This document shows, piece by piece, positions 1 through 12,800 of a DNA stretch of 64,000 nt. The notes below the pieces were generated by a model, which was given only the letters and a program-made list of their open reading frames with translations, had not been told where the DNA came from and searched no databases. The first letter of the stretch is position 1, and each line of letters opens with the position of its first letter. Source of the DNA: Timema cristinae (taxonomy: Eukaryota; Arthropoda; Insecta; Phasmatodea; Timematidae); the NCBI GenBank assembly GCA_039000515.1, contig JBCFYV010000881.1, forward strand, positions 1 through 64,000, given 5' to 3'. Made by a program: the position numbers and the translations under genes.

Positions 1-661
1 GATTTTTAAAAGTTGTATCAAGATATTGTTTGGGGGTCAGCGAGCATTGAAACAACATGTGGTTGAAAATGTTTGATTGAGACGTTGCCACTCGAAATCT
101 GAGACTCCAATCCCGATTGGCTTTATTCTGTTTGTTTTTTACCACAGTTTGAGTGTCCATATTTTCTCTATGGTTTGTTATTTACTTAGGTTAAATATTT
201 TAAATATTCTGATATCCTGCACTTGCATTTGTGTTGTGCAGATAACATAATTATTAATACATAAAAAAAAGTGTTCAAAACATTTCAGGATAGGAACTAC
301 ATACTTTTTTCTAACCGACAAATAAACACTCGTTCTTCATCTCAAATTACTGAGATGAAAAGTCGTATGTTTATTTCTAACACAATTTAATCTGTTCAAG
401 GTTTTCTGCTTATATTTGTGATACGTGACATGCAAATGTGGGGGATAATGATTGCAATCTTTATAGCTATATTTTTGCATTACATTATAAGCAAATTTAT
501 AATCGAATATTACTAATTAATAAATTCCCGTAAACATTACTCAACGACAAATTGCCAGGTCGTAGCTTTTATTTATTCTTACCAATATGAAACACATTCC
601 AGTATTATTTTTCAAATAAATGAAGATAGGTGTTATAAGAATTGTAAGTGCCGGGAGGGAA
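1..661. other. AT-rich DNA, no gene seen
   Basis: AT-rich sequence with frequent stops in all frames and short A and T runs. I see no coding segment, RNA gene or repeat boundary before the SINE target duplication at 662. Confidence 0.6.
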
Positions 662-672
662 AACTCGGTATA

Positions 673-950
673 TATTATTATTAGGCACCGCGCCTTACTA
701 CCCGTTCGGGTTATACGCACTTACGCTAATGTGTAAAGGTAGGGTGATTGTGAGATGAAATGAAGGACCTACAGTTTAACGTGGAATCCGAACCACGGTG
801 GAGACCTGGCATTCCTCACATTCGCAAGATGTCTTGTCAGAGGTGAAGGAAGGGTTTGGTAATCAGATAAATCCGTGCCGGGGCCGAGGTTTGAACCCCG
901 GCCGCTAGCACTGAAGTCTGACACCTTTACCCCTAGACCACCAGGTCACC
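673..950 (-). mobile_element. tRNA-derived SINE with target-site duplication
   Basis: Read on the minus strand, the element starts with a tRNA-like head at 950. It has an A-box-like TGGTCTAGGGG and a B-box-like GGGTTCAAACC, followed by an unrelated body ending in a short (TAA)n tail near 673. The flanks carry an 11-bp direct repeat, AACTCGGTATA, at 662-672 and 951-961. That is the signature of LINE-mediated retroposition. Related bodies recur near 10.2 kb, 26.8 kb and 56.9 kb. It is a SINE rather than a tRNA gene because the head is embedded in a repeated longer unit and bounded by a target duplication. Confidence 0.85.
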
Positions 951-1129
951 AACTCGGTATAAAGAAAAAACTACTTTGATTTTAAAACTTATAAATTATC
1001 TTTATTCAAAATATCTCAAAAATATAATAGACTTATTGTAATCCCAATTTTGTTTGACATTATTTTAGTCCAAATTCTTGGGGAAATAAAAATGTATTTG
1101 TAGAAAATCTTTTAGGTGCCAATATTTTT

Positions 1130-1330
1130 TAAAATAAGACCCAAGCGAATGGGGGGTTTTTTTGTGTTAACTTTTTTGGTGGAGTGTCGAAAGTATGCCC
1201 TATTGCCTGGCCCCTTTAATTTATGGTGCCCTTTCGTTTTTTGTTATAGGGACAGCGCAAATAAATTTAAATGTTTACTCCGTTTTTTTGCGGGAATCTC
1301 TTTAAACCATTGAGTTCATTTTTAAATTAT
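1130..1330 (+). mobile_element. LINE 3'-end fragment
   Basis: Degraded match to the C-terminal zinc-knuckle end of ORF2 and the start of the 3' UTR of the local LINE family. The phrase around TTTTTTGGTGGAGTGTCGAA corresponds to copy D near 23,885. It stops abruptly and the next segment corresponds to an internal RT region, so the junction near 1330 is a rearrangement or a misassembly. Confidence 0.6.
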
Positions 1331-1334
1331 TATC

Positions 1335-3530
1335 AGCATCTTTGGCTGTTTTCTCGTTTGGAGGAAAGGTATAATCCCACCTGGCGGTACGGCTTTTGAA
1401 AAAACCCTTTTAAATTGGGGTTCCGGGGGAAAACCCCCCTGTTTTTTATATAAAATTTTTTTCAAATGATACTTACGGGAAAGGTTAAACCCAAACACTT
1501 ATCGATGATTATATTCAAGAAAATGGGGTGCTGGGGTAGTATTTTAGCTTCGTGTTCGCTATTGCGATAAATAGATTGTGAAACGGGGCGCTTACCTGTT
1601 CGTTATGTTTTTCGTGGAATGACTACGCAATTTATTGATTTCGTAAAATTTCCCACGAGCTGACAGAAAAATTACACTCGAAAACAAATTTGGTCGTGGG
1701 CATCGCGTAACGGCTTTCGTTCTCTGCAGCCAAACGAGGGCCGGCATTTCATGATTACGTGGAAATCAACCGGCCCAAAATTTTTTTTAAGAACAACGTG
1801 GGGTTCCCTGATTAGAGACCTAAGGGTTTCTGGGATTTTTATTTGATTTTAAATTAACTTGGTCCCCCACATAAAGATGGAAAAAGCATGAATTTGCCAA
1901 AATGGTTGCGGTCGGTCTGGTATGCTGATTGGGAAACCTTGTCGCCTAATAGGCCTTGGGAAGATCAAACTAGATTACGGCAGTTTTGTGTATGGCCCAG
2001 TAAACCCCTCGGCGTTTTTAAAAATGTGTGTGTCCCCCATGCGGATTCGATGGTTTGGGGCTTTTGTACCAGTCGTCGTTTTAGCACTGTGCCCACGCCC
2101 GGTGGGGGCCGCCCCTTTCTTACCCGGTTTTTCCTATATTTTTGGCAAATTCGTGTTTAAACTAATTGCAGCCAAAACATTTTTGCTACCGTTTTTTTGT
2201 TTCTCCCCCAACCCTGTCTTGTATGAAAAACCAAAAAGGGTAGTACAAGGCCGGTTGGGATGGATGCTTTCGGTTTTCAAAGTGTGGGATGTCCTGCCAA
2301 AGGGTATCCCCCAACCAAAATCGGTTTCTCCTGGAAGATACGCCTTCCGAAAATGCCTTTTGATCTTGCAAGTTTCCCAAAGCGACCACCTCAAACTTTG
2401 TTATGAAGGGCTTTAAAAGGTCCCCTTCCCCTCGCTTTACGGGTTTAAGCGCTTACATGTGGCTCTAAAACTGGTGCCTTGTGGGTTGTTTTGTTTTGGG
2501 GATCCCATTTTAAATTTGGGTTACCTGGTGAATCCAGTGTTTTTACGGCGGAATTATAGCCCAATTTTTAAATCCCTTTTATTTTGTTTTTGGGGTCACG
2601 TTCGTTCTCATCTGCACGAAATTTACGGTTTTTTTTTTTGGGGATTTCCCCTCTTTCTCTGGAATCTCCCCGTGCAGTTTAAGAATGGGGGACCCGGCAG
2701 CCAAGGAGGGGCACGCCTGCCCGGGAGAGTCTGGGTGTCAGTTTTTGATCTAAGGGTTATGTTTTCTTTGGGGTCTTAGCACCTGTCACGAGCAGTGGGT
2801 TTTTTACCCTGCTAAAAACAAACTGCGGTCCTCAGGGATTTTTTTAAGGGGGTCGCGGTGGCCCTTTCTATACGAAAGTCAGGGGGGAGGAGGTCTCGTG
2901 ACGAGACGCCGCGTCGGGCATTTCTAAACCCCGGATTTTTTTAAGAGGGGAAACCCCTCCAGTGGTTGAATTTTGTGTTTCTCCCCTTTGTGTGTACCAC
3001 ATTTTGGTGGGGTGTCGAAAGATGCCCTATTCGTTGGCTTTGATTTTTAAAGAGACCCTTAGTTTTTTTTTTCGCGATAGTGCAGGGTTAGTTTTTTGTT
3101 TACTCCATTTTATAGCCAGGGAATCTTTTTACGTATTTGAGTCATTTTATAAAGTGATTATCTGTATTTTATCTCATATTGAGTCTTTTTTTTAAAATTT
3201 TAGTTTTTTTTAAAAAATTTGTTTTGTCTTTTTAACGTGTTTATTTTAAGTTTTTTTTTTGGGTGATCACATGGGTTTTTTTTTTTTTAGCAGGTGTACC
3301 TAATTTTTTACTAGAGCTCAATTGAGCACTCCTATGTGTGTTCAGATAGGTATCTTATAATATTGTTAACTAATATTTTATATTCATCTTTTATGGTTTT
3401 TTTATATTGTGTATTCACCCTTTTTTTCTGCAGGTGAATTATAAAATCTCCCCATGGGATTTTACCTGTTTTTAATATTGTTCGAAAAGGGCCCCATGAC
3501 CCCAATTGTTGATGGGTCTTTAAACCATAA
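1335..3530 (+). mobile_element. LINE copy A, degraded ORF2 3' half
   Basis: Corresponds collinearly to copy D from about 22,055 (reverse transcriptase) through RNase H, the C-terminal zinc knuckle and the 3' UTR. It ends with an A/T-rich AATAAT tail near 3530. Homopolymers are over- and under-called almost everywhere (runs of G, C and T replace coding triplets), so no long frame survives. The short open frames in this stretch are fragments of the old ORF2 or chance frames. The tail meets the tail of copy B, so A and B converge. Confidence 0.7.
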
Positions 3531-3639
3531 AAAATAATAATAATAAAAAATAATAAAAATTTTTTTTATATTTAATTATTTTTTTTTATTTTATTTATTA
3601 TTATTATTTTTATTATTTATCACCTCGTTTATATTTTTA

Positions 3640-6600
3640 TTATTTTTATTATTGTGGTTTTAAAAAAGGCCATCGCCCCTCTAGGTCTTTTGGGCCCTTG
3701 GAAAAATAATTATTAAAAACCCCCAAAAAAATCCCCTGGGGGGAAGAGATAAAACATTCCCCCCATCTGAGACATCCATGGGGGGTGCTAAAAGGGGGTT
3801 TTGGTTTAAAAATTTTTTTGTTTCCCCTCCCAAAAAAAACCCCAAGTGTATCACTAAAAAAAAGACAAAACAAAAAATATTTTAAAAAATAACACGGGGG
3901 AAAAAGAACAAAAAATGTTAAAATATAATACTTTTAAAAAAAAAAAAAAAACAAATGTTAAATTGTAAATAAAATTTTTAAAAAAAATTCAATATGGATA
4001 TTACCCCAAAAGACCCACTTTATAAAAGTGACTCAAAGGGAAAAAAAGATCCCCCGGGGGTATAAAACGGAGTTAAAACAAATAACTCCCTCCCGCATAG
4101 CGTTTAAAAAAAAACGTTTAAATCACCTTTTTAAAAATAAAAAGCCGACGGGGGGTTTGGGGGGTAGTTTGCGACACTCCACCAAAATGTGATTTCACAC
4201 AAAGGGGGGAGTATAAAAAAATCACAAACGGGGGGTGGTCCCCCCCCCCTTTTTGTAAAAAACTATGGGTTTCAAGCAGTTGGGCCCCACGCGGGAATTT
4301 TCGTCCGATGGCCCCCCCTTTTTTCTAGACTTTCGTATAAAAAGAGGGCCATCGGACACACCGTCCCTGGGCCGCCCCCTTTTTTTCTGAGAAAAGGGGG
4401 CGAGGGGCCCATGGGTGGGCCCCGGTGGTAAGGGCTCCACGCCGAACATAACCCCTTTAGATCTAAAAACTGACCCCCAAAAATCCCCTTTCCCGGGGAT
4501 ACGTGCCCCCCTCCCTTTGGGCCCCGGTCGCCATTTTTTTTTCGGGAAAAAACCGGTGCCCCGGAACCAGAAAAAGGGGCCCCGGGGGGGCTTAATGAAT
4601 AAAATTTTAAAAAAAAAATTTTTTTTCGGGGGAAAAAAACTGCACGGGGGGGATTCACGAGTAGAGAAATGGACAATGCCAACATGCATCATGGAACCCC
4701 TGCAGATGAGAACAAAACCCGGTGGGGATTTTTATACAAAAAAAACAAAAGATTTAAAAAAAGGCGTTTTAATTACCCCTTTAAAAAAAACCCGGATTCA
4801 CCAGGAAAACCCAAAATTTTTAAAAATTTTTTCCCTCCCCAAAAAAAAAGCGCATCCCAGGAAGCCCCCCCTTTTGGGCCACCCCATAGATTTCGCTAAA
4901 ACCCCCAAAAACGAGTGGAGAGGAGCTTTATTAAATGTCCTTCCCAAATTAAAAATGGCGGGGTGGTGTTTTTTGGGGAAAAAAAAATTTGGAAAGATTT
5001 TAAGGCATTGGGTGGCAAAACTTCCAAAGGGGGAAATCGCCTGGGGGGATGTGGGAAAAGCCTTTTGGGCAAAAGGGCCATCCCACAGTGTCGAATTTCC
5101 GATGCATCCTGACCCCCAAAAAAGGCCTTGTAAATACGCCCTTTTTGGTTTTTTATACCCAAAACAGGGTTTTTGGGGGATGAAAACAGGGTCGGTGGGG
5201 AACATGCCCCGGGATGCGGGGGAAAATTTTGGGAAAGTAAGATGCCAAAAGTTTGGACCCCCCGGAAAAGGGGGGGGGGGCTCCCCCGGGGTCCCGGGCA
5301 GTGCTGACGATGGAGGGGCCAAAAATGCCCCAGTACCCCGTCGTATGCCAGAATGGTGGACATTTTTCCAGCATCTTAAACCCCAAAAAGGGCTCGTGAT
5401 GCATAAAAAAAACTCCGGGAATTTTTTCGATTTCCCAAAGGGGCCCTTTTCGGGGGCTTTTAAGGTTTCCCTACAGCCCCCCAGGACCGGCCCCCTAAAA
5501 CCCCTTTTTAAACAGGTTTTAGTCTTTTATTTATCGCCTTTTTGGGGGCTTTGATTTGGGGGAAAACCAGGTTTAAATTTTTAAAAAAAAAAAATAAAAA
5601 CCCCAGAAACTTTACGGTCTCCGGACGGGTTTTTAAAAAAAAGTGTTTTATTAAATAAAGGGGACTTGTTGTTTCCACGTTTAAATTTTGGAAGTGGACC
5701 CCTGTTTGGCCTTTAAGAAAAGCAAAAAACCTTACGCGTCCCCCGGGCCAAAAGATTGTTGACAGAGAGTTGTTTTCTGCCGTTCAGCCCTGTGGGGAAA
5801 TCGATAAAAATACAAAAAAATTGGTAGTCTCCACAAAGGGGCATAAAAGGCAGGAAGGTTACGTTGTCACAATCCCCTTTTTGGAAAAGGCGAAAAAAGC
5901 ACAGCTTTTAAAAAATGCCCGGGGGGCCCCCCTTTCTTGAAAAAAATTTAATCGGAAAAGGTTTGTTTTTTTCCTTTTCCGGAAGGTCTATCTTTACAAA
6001 AATTGGGTATAAAAAAAAAGGGGGGTTTCCCCACCCGGCCCCCCAGTTAAAAGGGTTTTTAAAACCCCTACCGCCTTGTGGTATTTTGGGACGCTTTCTC
6101 AAGTCAAAAAAAATGAAAAAAATGCTGTTTAGGGGAAAAAAAGGGGTCACCCAATGCCGGGCTCGAGGGCGGAGAGATGATCCCCCGTGGGGGGGTTGCG
6201 GCGGAAAAAAAACCCCAAATTTAATATTTGATAGTAGATTGGGGGATTTAAATACCATATTAATGTTTATTTATCTTTTTTTTTCCCAAAATTTTGCATA
6301 AAACAATATTTTTAAAGGGTATCGGCTTATAAATAGTTGGTTCAATTTTTCCCCTTCCCCCTTTTATATAGAGGGATAATTGTTGCTTTCCCCCCACAGT
6401 GGGGAATGACGGGGTTCCCCAAAACTATTGTGAGGCCCCAACAGAATTTGCTGCCCGGGGGGGGGTAATGGCGAAAAACATTTAAAAATTTTAAAAATTG
6501 TCCGGGCCCGGGGCTGTGTTCCCCCCCGGGAAAATGGTTTGGGTTTCAGTTTCTTTAAAAAAAAAAGGGGGGGATTTTTAATTTTCCCCCTGTTTTTCCC

Positions 6601-9600
6601 CAAAGTCAATTTTAGGGGGGCGCTTATTTTCCTTATGCGTTTTAAAAAATCTTTTGAGTAGCTTGCAGTGTTATGGCGGGGGAAATAGAGCCCCTTTAAT
6701 TTTGGCGACCCCCCGGGGGGGAGGAGAAAAGGGTTTCCCATTTAAATTTGAGGGAGGTATGTTATTGAGGGGATTTTTGTACTACGTAATTTAAAATTTT
6801 TCCCCCCAAAACCCCTTAGTTGGGGAGGGGGGAAAAATTTGTAAGGGTAGTTATAAATGTCCCCCAAGACTTTTTTTTTTTTCACGAATGATAGGGGCGA
6901 GGGGGGCCCCGCTTTTAATCCGGAATGATTCGTTTTTATAAAGGGTTTGGACCCCGGGGGGGAAAAGAGACGAAAATGCTCTTCGACGGTCAGAAATGGC
7001 CAATCTACCCCCTCTTTTCCCCCGGGGAACGGATGGTGGCGCGGGTTTGGCGAGGTTTGGGATAGATTTCCCTTTTCGCCCCCCTTTGGAGACCGTCAAA
7101 GTAAAAGGGAAAAATTTTTAACTCGAGGGCCCGGGAAAAGGGGTTGTCAAATACGGCGAGGGGGAAAAAATTTAATCCCGTGGGCACTTTTTAAGCCCCA
7201 TTGTGGTGCACTTTGCTATACCGGGAGGGTCTTCAATTAGCGAAAAAAAATCGGAAAGTGTCGCTGCCACATAGACCCGAGGGGGACCTCCCAAAGGAGG
7301 GGGCAGGGCCCCGGGGTTACTAGAGTTAGGGCGATGGAAAGAGGTCCCCCAAATTAAAAAGGTTTGGAAAAGTGGTCGGGGTTTCCCGGTTTTTTTTTTA
7401 AAAACCCCGGTTTCCCGAGACAAGAATTCCTCTACCATCCCCCCGGGCGGGGTCTTTTATAATTAGACCCCCCACCGGGTTTTGTGTGCGGTTAAAGTCC
7501 CCAAAGGGTTTTTGGGGGGGGGAAATTTTTTTTAAAAAGGGGCCTCTGGGGCCCCTTTTTTGGAAACACGTTCCCCTGGTGGGGGGTAGATGCAGAAATA
7601 CGGGGTTACTTCTATAGGAAGGGGAGCTCTGACAGTTTTTCCCTTTGGGGAGTTCAAAATACAAAAATTAAAATTTTTTATTATATTTTGCTACGTGCAA
7701 TTTATAGCCACACCTCGCAAAGCCCGATGAAAAAAGGTTTTTGTCGGTAGGGATTAATCGTACCCCCAAAGAAATCGGGCTGTCATTTGGGGGGGAAGTG
7801 GGCCCCCTGCAAACCAATAGGGAAAGGATGCGGGGAAAAAAATTTTTTTTTTTAAAATTTCCCCTTTTCACGAGCATAAAAACCCCTAAAAATTCCTTGG
7901 GGTAGCGAAAAAATTTTATTAGTATGAAATTTAATTATCCTCGCAATCCTTTAAACCCCCCTTTAAGAAAAAAAAATTTTTGGTTGGGCCCTTTTGGGGG
8001 CCCCCTCCCCCCTTTTTCCCCCAGTCTCCCCTTTTTCCCTCTCGCTTCGGGGAGGGGCTTCGGCTTATTTTGGAGAAAACTGGGTAGTCTAAATCCTTTT
8101 TGAAGGCTTTAAGGTTTCGACGCTTTTTTAATAAAAATTTTTCGGCGGTCTCTCGTGGGCCTTCTTCAAGGCACCCCGTGGGACTTTGCCTTAGCGGCCT
8201 CAACTGTTCCCGAATTGTCCCAAACCCCCGGAAGCCCAAAAGGTGGGGGGGAGGGGGGCTCAACAAGGCCGCCCTTTTTTAAAGCCCCCAGGCGGGCCCC
8301 CGGGGGGGTTTTTCCCCCCGGGGGGCCGGGGGGGGTTTCCCCCCGGGGGGGTCGGGGGGTGTTTCCCGAGGGGGCTCGGGGGTGTTTCCCCGGGGGCGGG
8401 CTCCGGGGGGGGTTCCCCCCGGGGGGGTCGGGGGGGGTTCCCCCGGGGGGGGTCGGGGGAGTTCTCGAGGGGGCTCCTGGGGGTATAGGGTGGGGGGGAC
8501 GATCGTTGGGGGGGTTTGGCCCCCTTTTTAAAATTTTTTGGCGCCCCAGAAAGTTTTGGGGGGGGAAAACAAATAAATTTTTTTCGGAAGGGGGACTGGC
8601 ATTTGGGCGCGTGGCTCCCCTTTGCAAATTAACTGGCGGGGAAAGGCATTGGGACAGTTTTTTTTGGGTGGGCAATCCGGCTATTGAAGTTTGAAATACC
8701 CCGGGGTTGACATGAAAACATTCCTTTCGTGCCCGGGGGATAGAGATTTCTTTTCGGGGTTGTTTTCTCCGGGGGGCTTTTTTTTTACCCTTTTCCCTTT
8801 TTTGGGGCAGGCCCGAGACCAGGCGGAATGCGGGCCCCCTTTTTGTTGCGCAGTTTTTTTTGGAGGGTGCATTTGGGGGGCGGGGGCCTTTCCCGTCCAC
8901 AATCCGAAAGGTTGGCTTCCAACCGGGTTTTGCAGCTTCGGGTTTCCCCCAAATTTTCCTGGGCACTGAAAACAGCGCGGGGTTGGGGATCCGGGGGCCG
9001 GGGCCCCCAGACGTGGGGAAACTGCTCGGCCCTCCTTTTGAAGGGTAGGAAATCGCAATGTTTAGGATATTCTATCCCTTTCTTTTCTTGTCCGTTCTTT
9101 TTTGGAATAATGGGTAGCCCTGGGTGACATGGGGAGGGGAAATTTTCCTCAAGATTCCCCAACCACGCATGGGTCTAAAATGACCACTCCCGAAACATTG
9201 GAACCTGTGGGTTCCCACCTTACGGTTATGAACGTATTGCTCAACGGTTTTTTAAAATTTTGCCATTACTTTTGAGGACTGATTTTTATTTTTTGTTATT
9301 ATGTGCCACGCAGTTTTTATTGATACGTCAGATTGCTGCCCCCTTTATCACTCTTTCGGGTAAAGGGGGTTACCGTTTTAAATTTGTTTTTCCCCATCGA
9401 GACATTACCGGAAGCGGGGCGGGGCCCACAACTTCCTGGACTTTTTCGTTAAAGGGGGGACGGGCCCCCTTTCCCGTTTCCGGCTTTATCATTAATAGGG
9501 TGGGGGGGGCCGGGCAGTGAGTTGCCGGGGGGGTTTTGGCGTACGTTGCTAGCGGACGTGAGGTGTCAGCGGGGTGACAATGGAGGTGGCCATGCCTTTT

Positions 9601-10185
9601 TTGGGCAACCGACAATCTCGGACGTAGACCCGGGTACCCAAAGGGTTCTCCCCAAAAAGAGGCCCTGTTAACCCCTGGGGGGGAAACCCCACACGACGCT
9701 AGACATGAAAACCCTTTCGGGGGGGGGGCTGGCCGGGAGAGGTCTGCAGCAATGGGGGGAAAAAGTGCAATTTTCGCCGGGGGCCTTTGAACGAAAACCC
9801 TTTTTCGGGTAGGGTACCCGGTTATTGTCATCCCAAAGGGCCTTCCCAAAATTAAAAAGGCGCATTTTTTATTGGGAGCTCAAGGCAGTGATCCAAAAAT
9901 AAACGAGAAAGGGGGGTTATTTTCCAAGGTCGTCAACGGAAAGGCCAAAGGCCCTGTGGGATGAACGGTGGGGGAAAGGAAAAAAAAAGGTAAATAGATA
10001 AAAGGAAGGGGGGAAGAGGAAAAAAAAGGTGGAAAGTAAGGAAGAAAAAATGAGTAAAGGGGGAAAAATTTTAGGATAGGTTTTTCCCCCACGGGGGGGC
10101 GTCCTGCACAGAGCCCCCCCTTTTAGTCGCTTCTTACGCAAAGGGTTACTGGGGGCTATTTAAACCCCCTCCCCCGGGGGGGGCT
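3640..10185 (-). mobile_element. LINE copy B, near full length, corrupted
   Basis: An inverted copy of the local LINE family. On the minus strand the 5' UTR lies at about 10,185-9,600, ORF1 with knuckle remnants at about 9,600-7,930, endonuclease at about 7,900-7,200, reverse transcriptase to about 5,300, RNase H at about 5,000-4,300 and the 3' UTR to about 3,650. Each part can be recognised beside copy C at 12.8-18.2 kb, which has the same order and orientation. Nearly every homopolymer is altered and no domain is open. The G/C-run block at 8,280-8,480 is the proline-rich repeat of ORF1. Whether this is real decay or poor consensus cannot be settled here, but the even spread of run-length errors favours poor consensus. 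Confidence 0.75.
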
Positions 10186-10330
10186 CTCGTCTTACTAACC
10201 GTTCGAGTTTTACTCCTTTCGCTAATGTGTAATGGTAGGGTGATTGGGGATAAAAATGGAGGACCCATTTTAACGAGGAATCTGAAAGGGGAGGCCCGGG
10301 TTCCCCACATTCACAATTGTGATTAATACA
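10186..10330 (-). mobile_element. Partial tRNA-type SINE body
   Basis: Contains the same body and 3' segment as the SINE at 673-950, including the ACTAACCGTTCGAGTT and CGCTAATGTGTAATGGTAGGG stretches. The tRNA-like head is missing. It abuts the 5' end of LINE copy B. Confidence 0.6.
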
Positions 10331-12514
10331 CGTTTCTCCCTTAAAGAGGGTTGTATGTTAATTGTTCATATTGAGATTTTTGTTTTAAAAAATTTTGATT
10401 ATTTTTTATCTTTTAATGTCAATTTAGTGTAGTGTTTTACCGCTTTTAGTGGTGTTTTAGTTTTTATCCTCACCATGGGGATTGAACTTAGTTCTTTTTG
10501 TCAAAAAAACTAATGCCTTTTTTTTGTAACGCTTCTCAAAAGCCAAAAATAAATAGTATTTAAATATAAAATAAAAAATTAGAGGGAAATTTGCTCGCAT
10601 TCACGTGAAAAGAAAAGTTTGAAAATTTTTCAAAAAATAATTGGCACACCAGAAAAAAAAAACCGGCTTTTTTCTTTGTCCGTTGTCTGGTTATTTCAGT
10701 TTTTAAATTATGACTTTTAAAAAAAAAAAACATTACCTACTATTTTTGGTTTCTGCAGTTTCCCCAACGAAAAAAAAGACTTTTTTTTTTCAAATTTGGG
10801 TTATCGAACCGGGGGTCTCAAGATTATTTTTTAAATTTTCCCCTACCTCCTGCCCCCCAAAGAGACATTTTTTTTTTTCCCCAAACAACTGAATAAAACT
10901 ACGATAATTTTGCACATGGAAAAACTTCCTACGTGTCTGGATTATTAAAATAGAAGGCCTTGAAAAGTTACTTTTGTTTTTTTTCAGTTTTGTTCATGAG
11001 TTCAAAGGCTAAACAGGCGCGTCTTCCATACATGGGGAAAATCATTTGGGGGTAGGCTTTTTTCGCAAGATTATAACTTTCGAACCAAAAAATGAAGATT
11101 CGTTAAGATAAAAAAGGAAGTATATTTTCATATTCATTAGTCACCTGTTAGTTCTTGATTTTTCAAAAATTTAAACAAAAAACGATTAGTACCTCAAAAA
11201 AACTCCCCTTTTAAGGGCATGCTATTAAATAAAAAACCTTAGCCTAGGGTTCTTAAAAATTTCAAAATTTTTTAATCCTTTTTTTAATATATTTTTTGGG
11301 GTATAAGCAAAAACAAAACCTTTGATCTTTGCCAGTTAATGGGAATGATCATTTTTTTGGCGGCCTTTTAATGAAAAGCTGAAGAGGTTTTATTTTCAAA
11401 TTGACATGTTTTTATGTAATTTTGTTTTGTAAATAAATGTATAAGTGGGGGTTTAAAAAATTCATTTTTCGACCATATACTAGTAACTATTAATAAAATT
11501 TTATTTTTGGGGGGTTTGGGAAAATTTAAATTTAAACATAATATAATTTTGTTATAGTTGATCAAAGTATTTGGTTTTTTTTGACATTTTTCTTGGGGTT
11601 TTTAATGTTCCCGAAAGTATTGTGTGATGTAGAAGCTTCCCAATTTTTTTAATTTTAGTTAAATACTTATGAATTTTTTTGTATTAATAAAATTTTGCAT
11701 ATTAACAAATTGGGTAGCTTATATGGAATCCAAATGTTTAAGATTGTAGAAGAACTTAATCTATTTAAAAATACTAGATTTTTAAAAGCTTTTAAGTTTT
11801 TAGGGAAAATTTGTGAGATTTTTTATAATTTTTAAACTGATTGCGAAATAAAAAATTTAAAATTTTACAACCTCTGTATGTGTGAATCTTTGCTATAATA
11901 TCGAGTTAATTTGTTAAAAAATTTTGGGCAAAGATTTTCTTTGTTTCAACTTCTCGGGTTTTAAAAAATAATTAATTTTTCCGCCTGGGGGCTTAGTTGG
12001 CTAACAGTGTGTTGAGCTCGACTGTTGAGGACGGGGGATCGAGGTACGAATTCGGTGGGTGAATTGGGGGGGGTTTTTCTAAAAAAAGTTTTCCACCCCC
12101 CCCCGTAAATGTGGGTTCCTCCTCTTTAAATTTAACCTTCCCAAATTCCCCAACCATTAGGGGCAATTGTACTTAAAGGTTAAACCCAACGGTGGGAAAA
12201 CGCGGTGCAATTTTATTATTATTATTAAAAGTAAAATTTCACCTATGATATTTTTTTCATCTGTGTATGTTTGATTGATAAATTTTAAAAAAAAAAAATT
12301 TATTCTCAAAACTGAAAAGAAATGCACACAATTGGGGGGGTGGTTTATTAAGGTCAAGGGTTTGAGCATTGGGGAAAAAAGGTCAAAGGCCCCCGGGTTG
12401 CGTAATTAATTTCCCCGATGGTTTTTCTTAGTGTCGGCTTAAAAATAAAAAACCCCGTATCTCCCAAAAAAAAAATTTTACTTTTTTATTTTTATTTTTT
12501 TATTTTTTGGGGTT
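10331..12514. other. AT-rich DNA, no gene seen
   Basis: Very AT-rich with many homopolymers and no coding segment of meaningful length. A possible tRNA-like SINE remnant lies at about 11,984-12,180: it has a CTTAGTTGGCTAACAG stretch and a later CCTCTTTAAATTTAACC stretch like the SINE body near 51.4 kb. It is too damaged to assign. Confidence 0.4.
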
Positions 12515-12800
12515 TGGGGCCCCCTCGAAAACGAGGTCATTGGGGGCCCTTTAAATATATTTTAAACCTAATTTAAAAACCCCATAGGGGAGAGATAAAA
12601 TTTAAATTTCCCCTTGAGAACTCCCTAAAAGGGGTGCTCAAATGTCCTAAAAAATACATTGGGGGGAAACACCTTTCTAAAAAAAAAAATCGGGGGATAA
12701 AAACCAAAGATAAAACAAAACAAACATTTTAAAAAAATATATTATTTTAAAAAAAAAAAAAAACTAACAGTTAAAAAAAATTTAAATTTTTTAATTTTTT
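12515..12800 (-). mobile_element. LINE 3' UTR fragment
   Basis: Resembles the 3' UTR of the local LINE family read backwards (a GGGCCC...CGAGGTCATT...GGGGCCC segment next to an A/T-rich tail). A second copy of the same segment follows at about 12,805 as the tail of copy C, so two tails lie in tandem. Confidence 0.5.

Noticed and set aside
673..950. A tRNA gene
   Set aside because: Repeated body, target duplication and missing cloverleaf pairing mark it as a SINE head.
4415..5554. Plus-strand frame of 379 codons
   Set aside because: Antisense to corrupted LINE copy B; its lysine, proline and glycine excess follows homopolymers and no domain is seen.
8155..8966. Overlapping glycine- or proline-rich frames on both strands
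   Set aside because: They come from the corrupted proline-repeat and knuckle region of LINE copy B ORF1, with inflated G and C runs.
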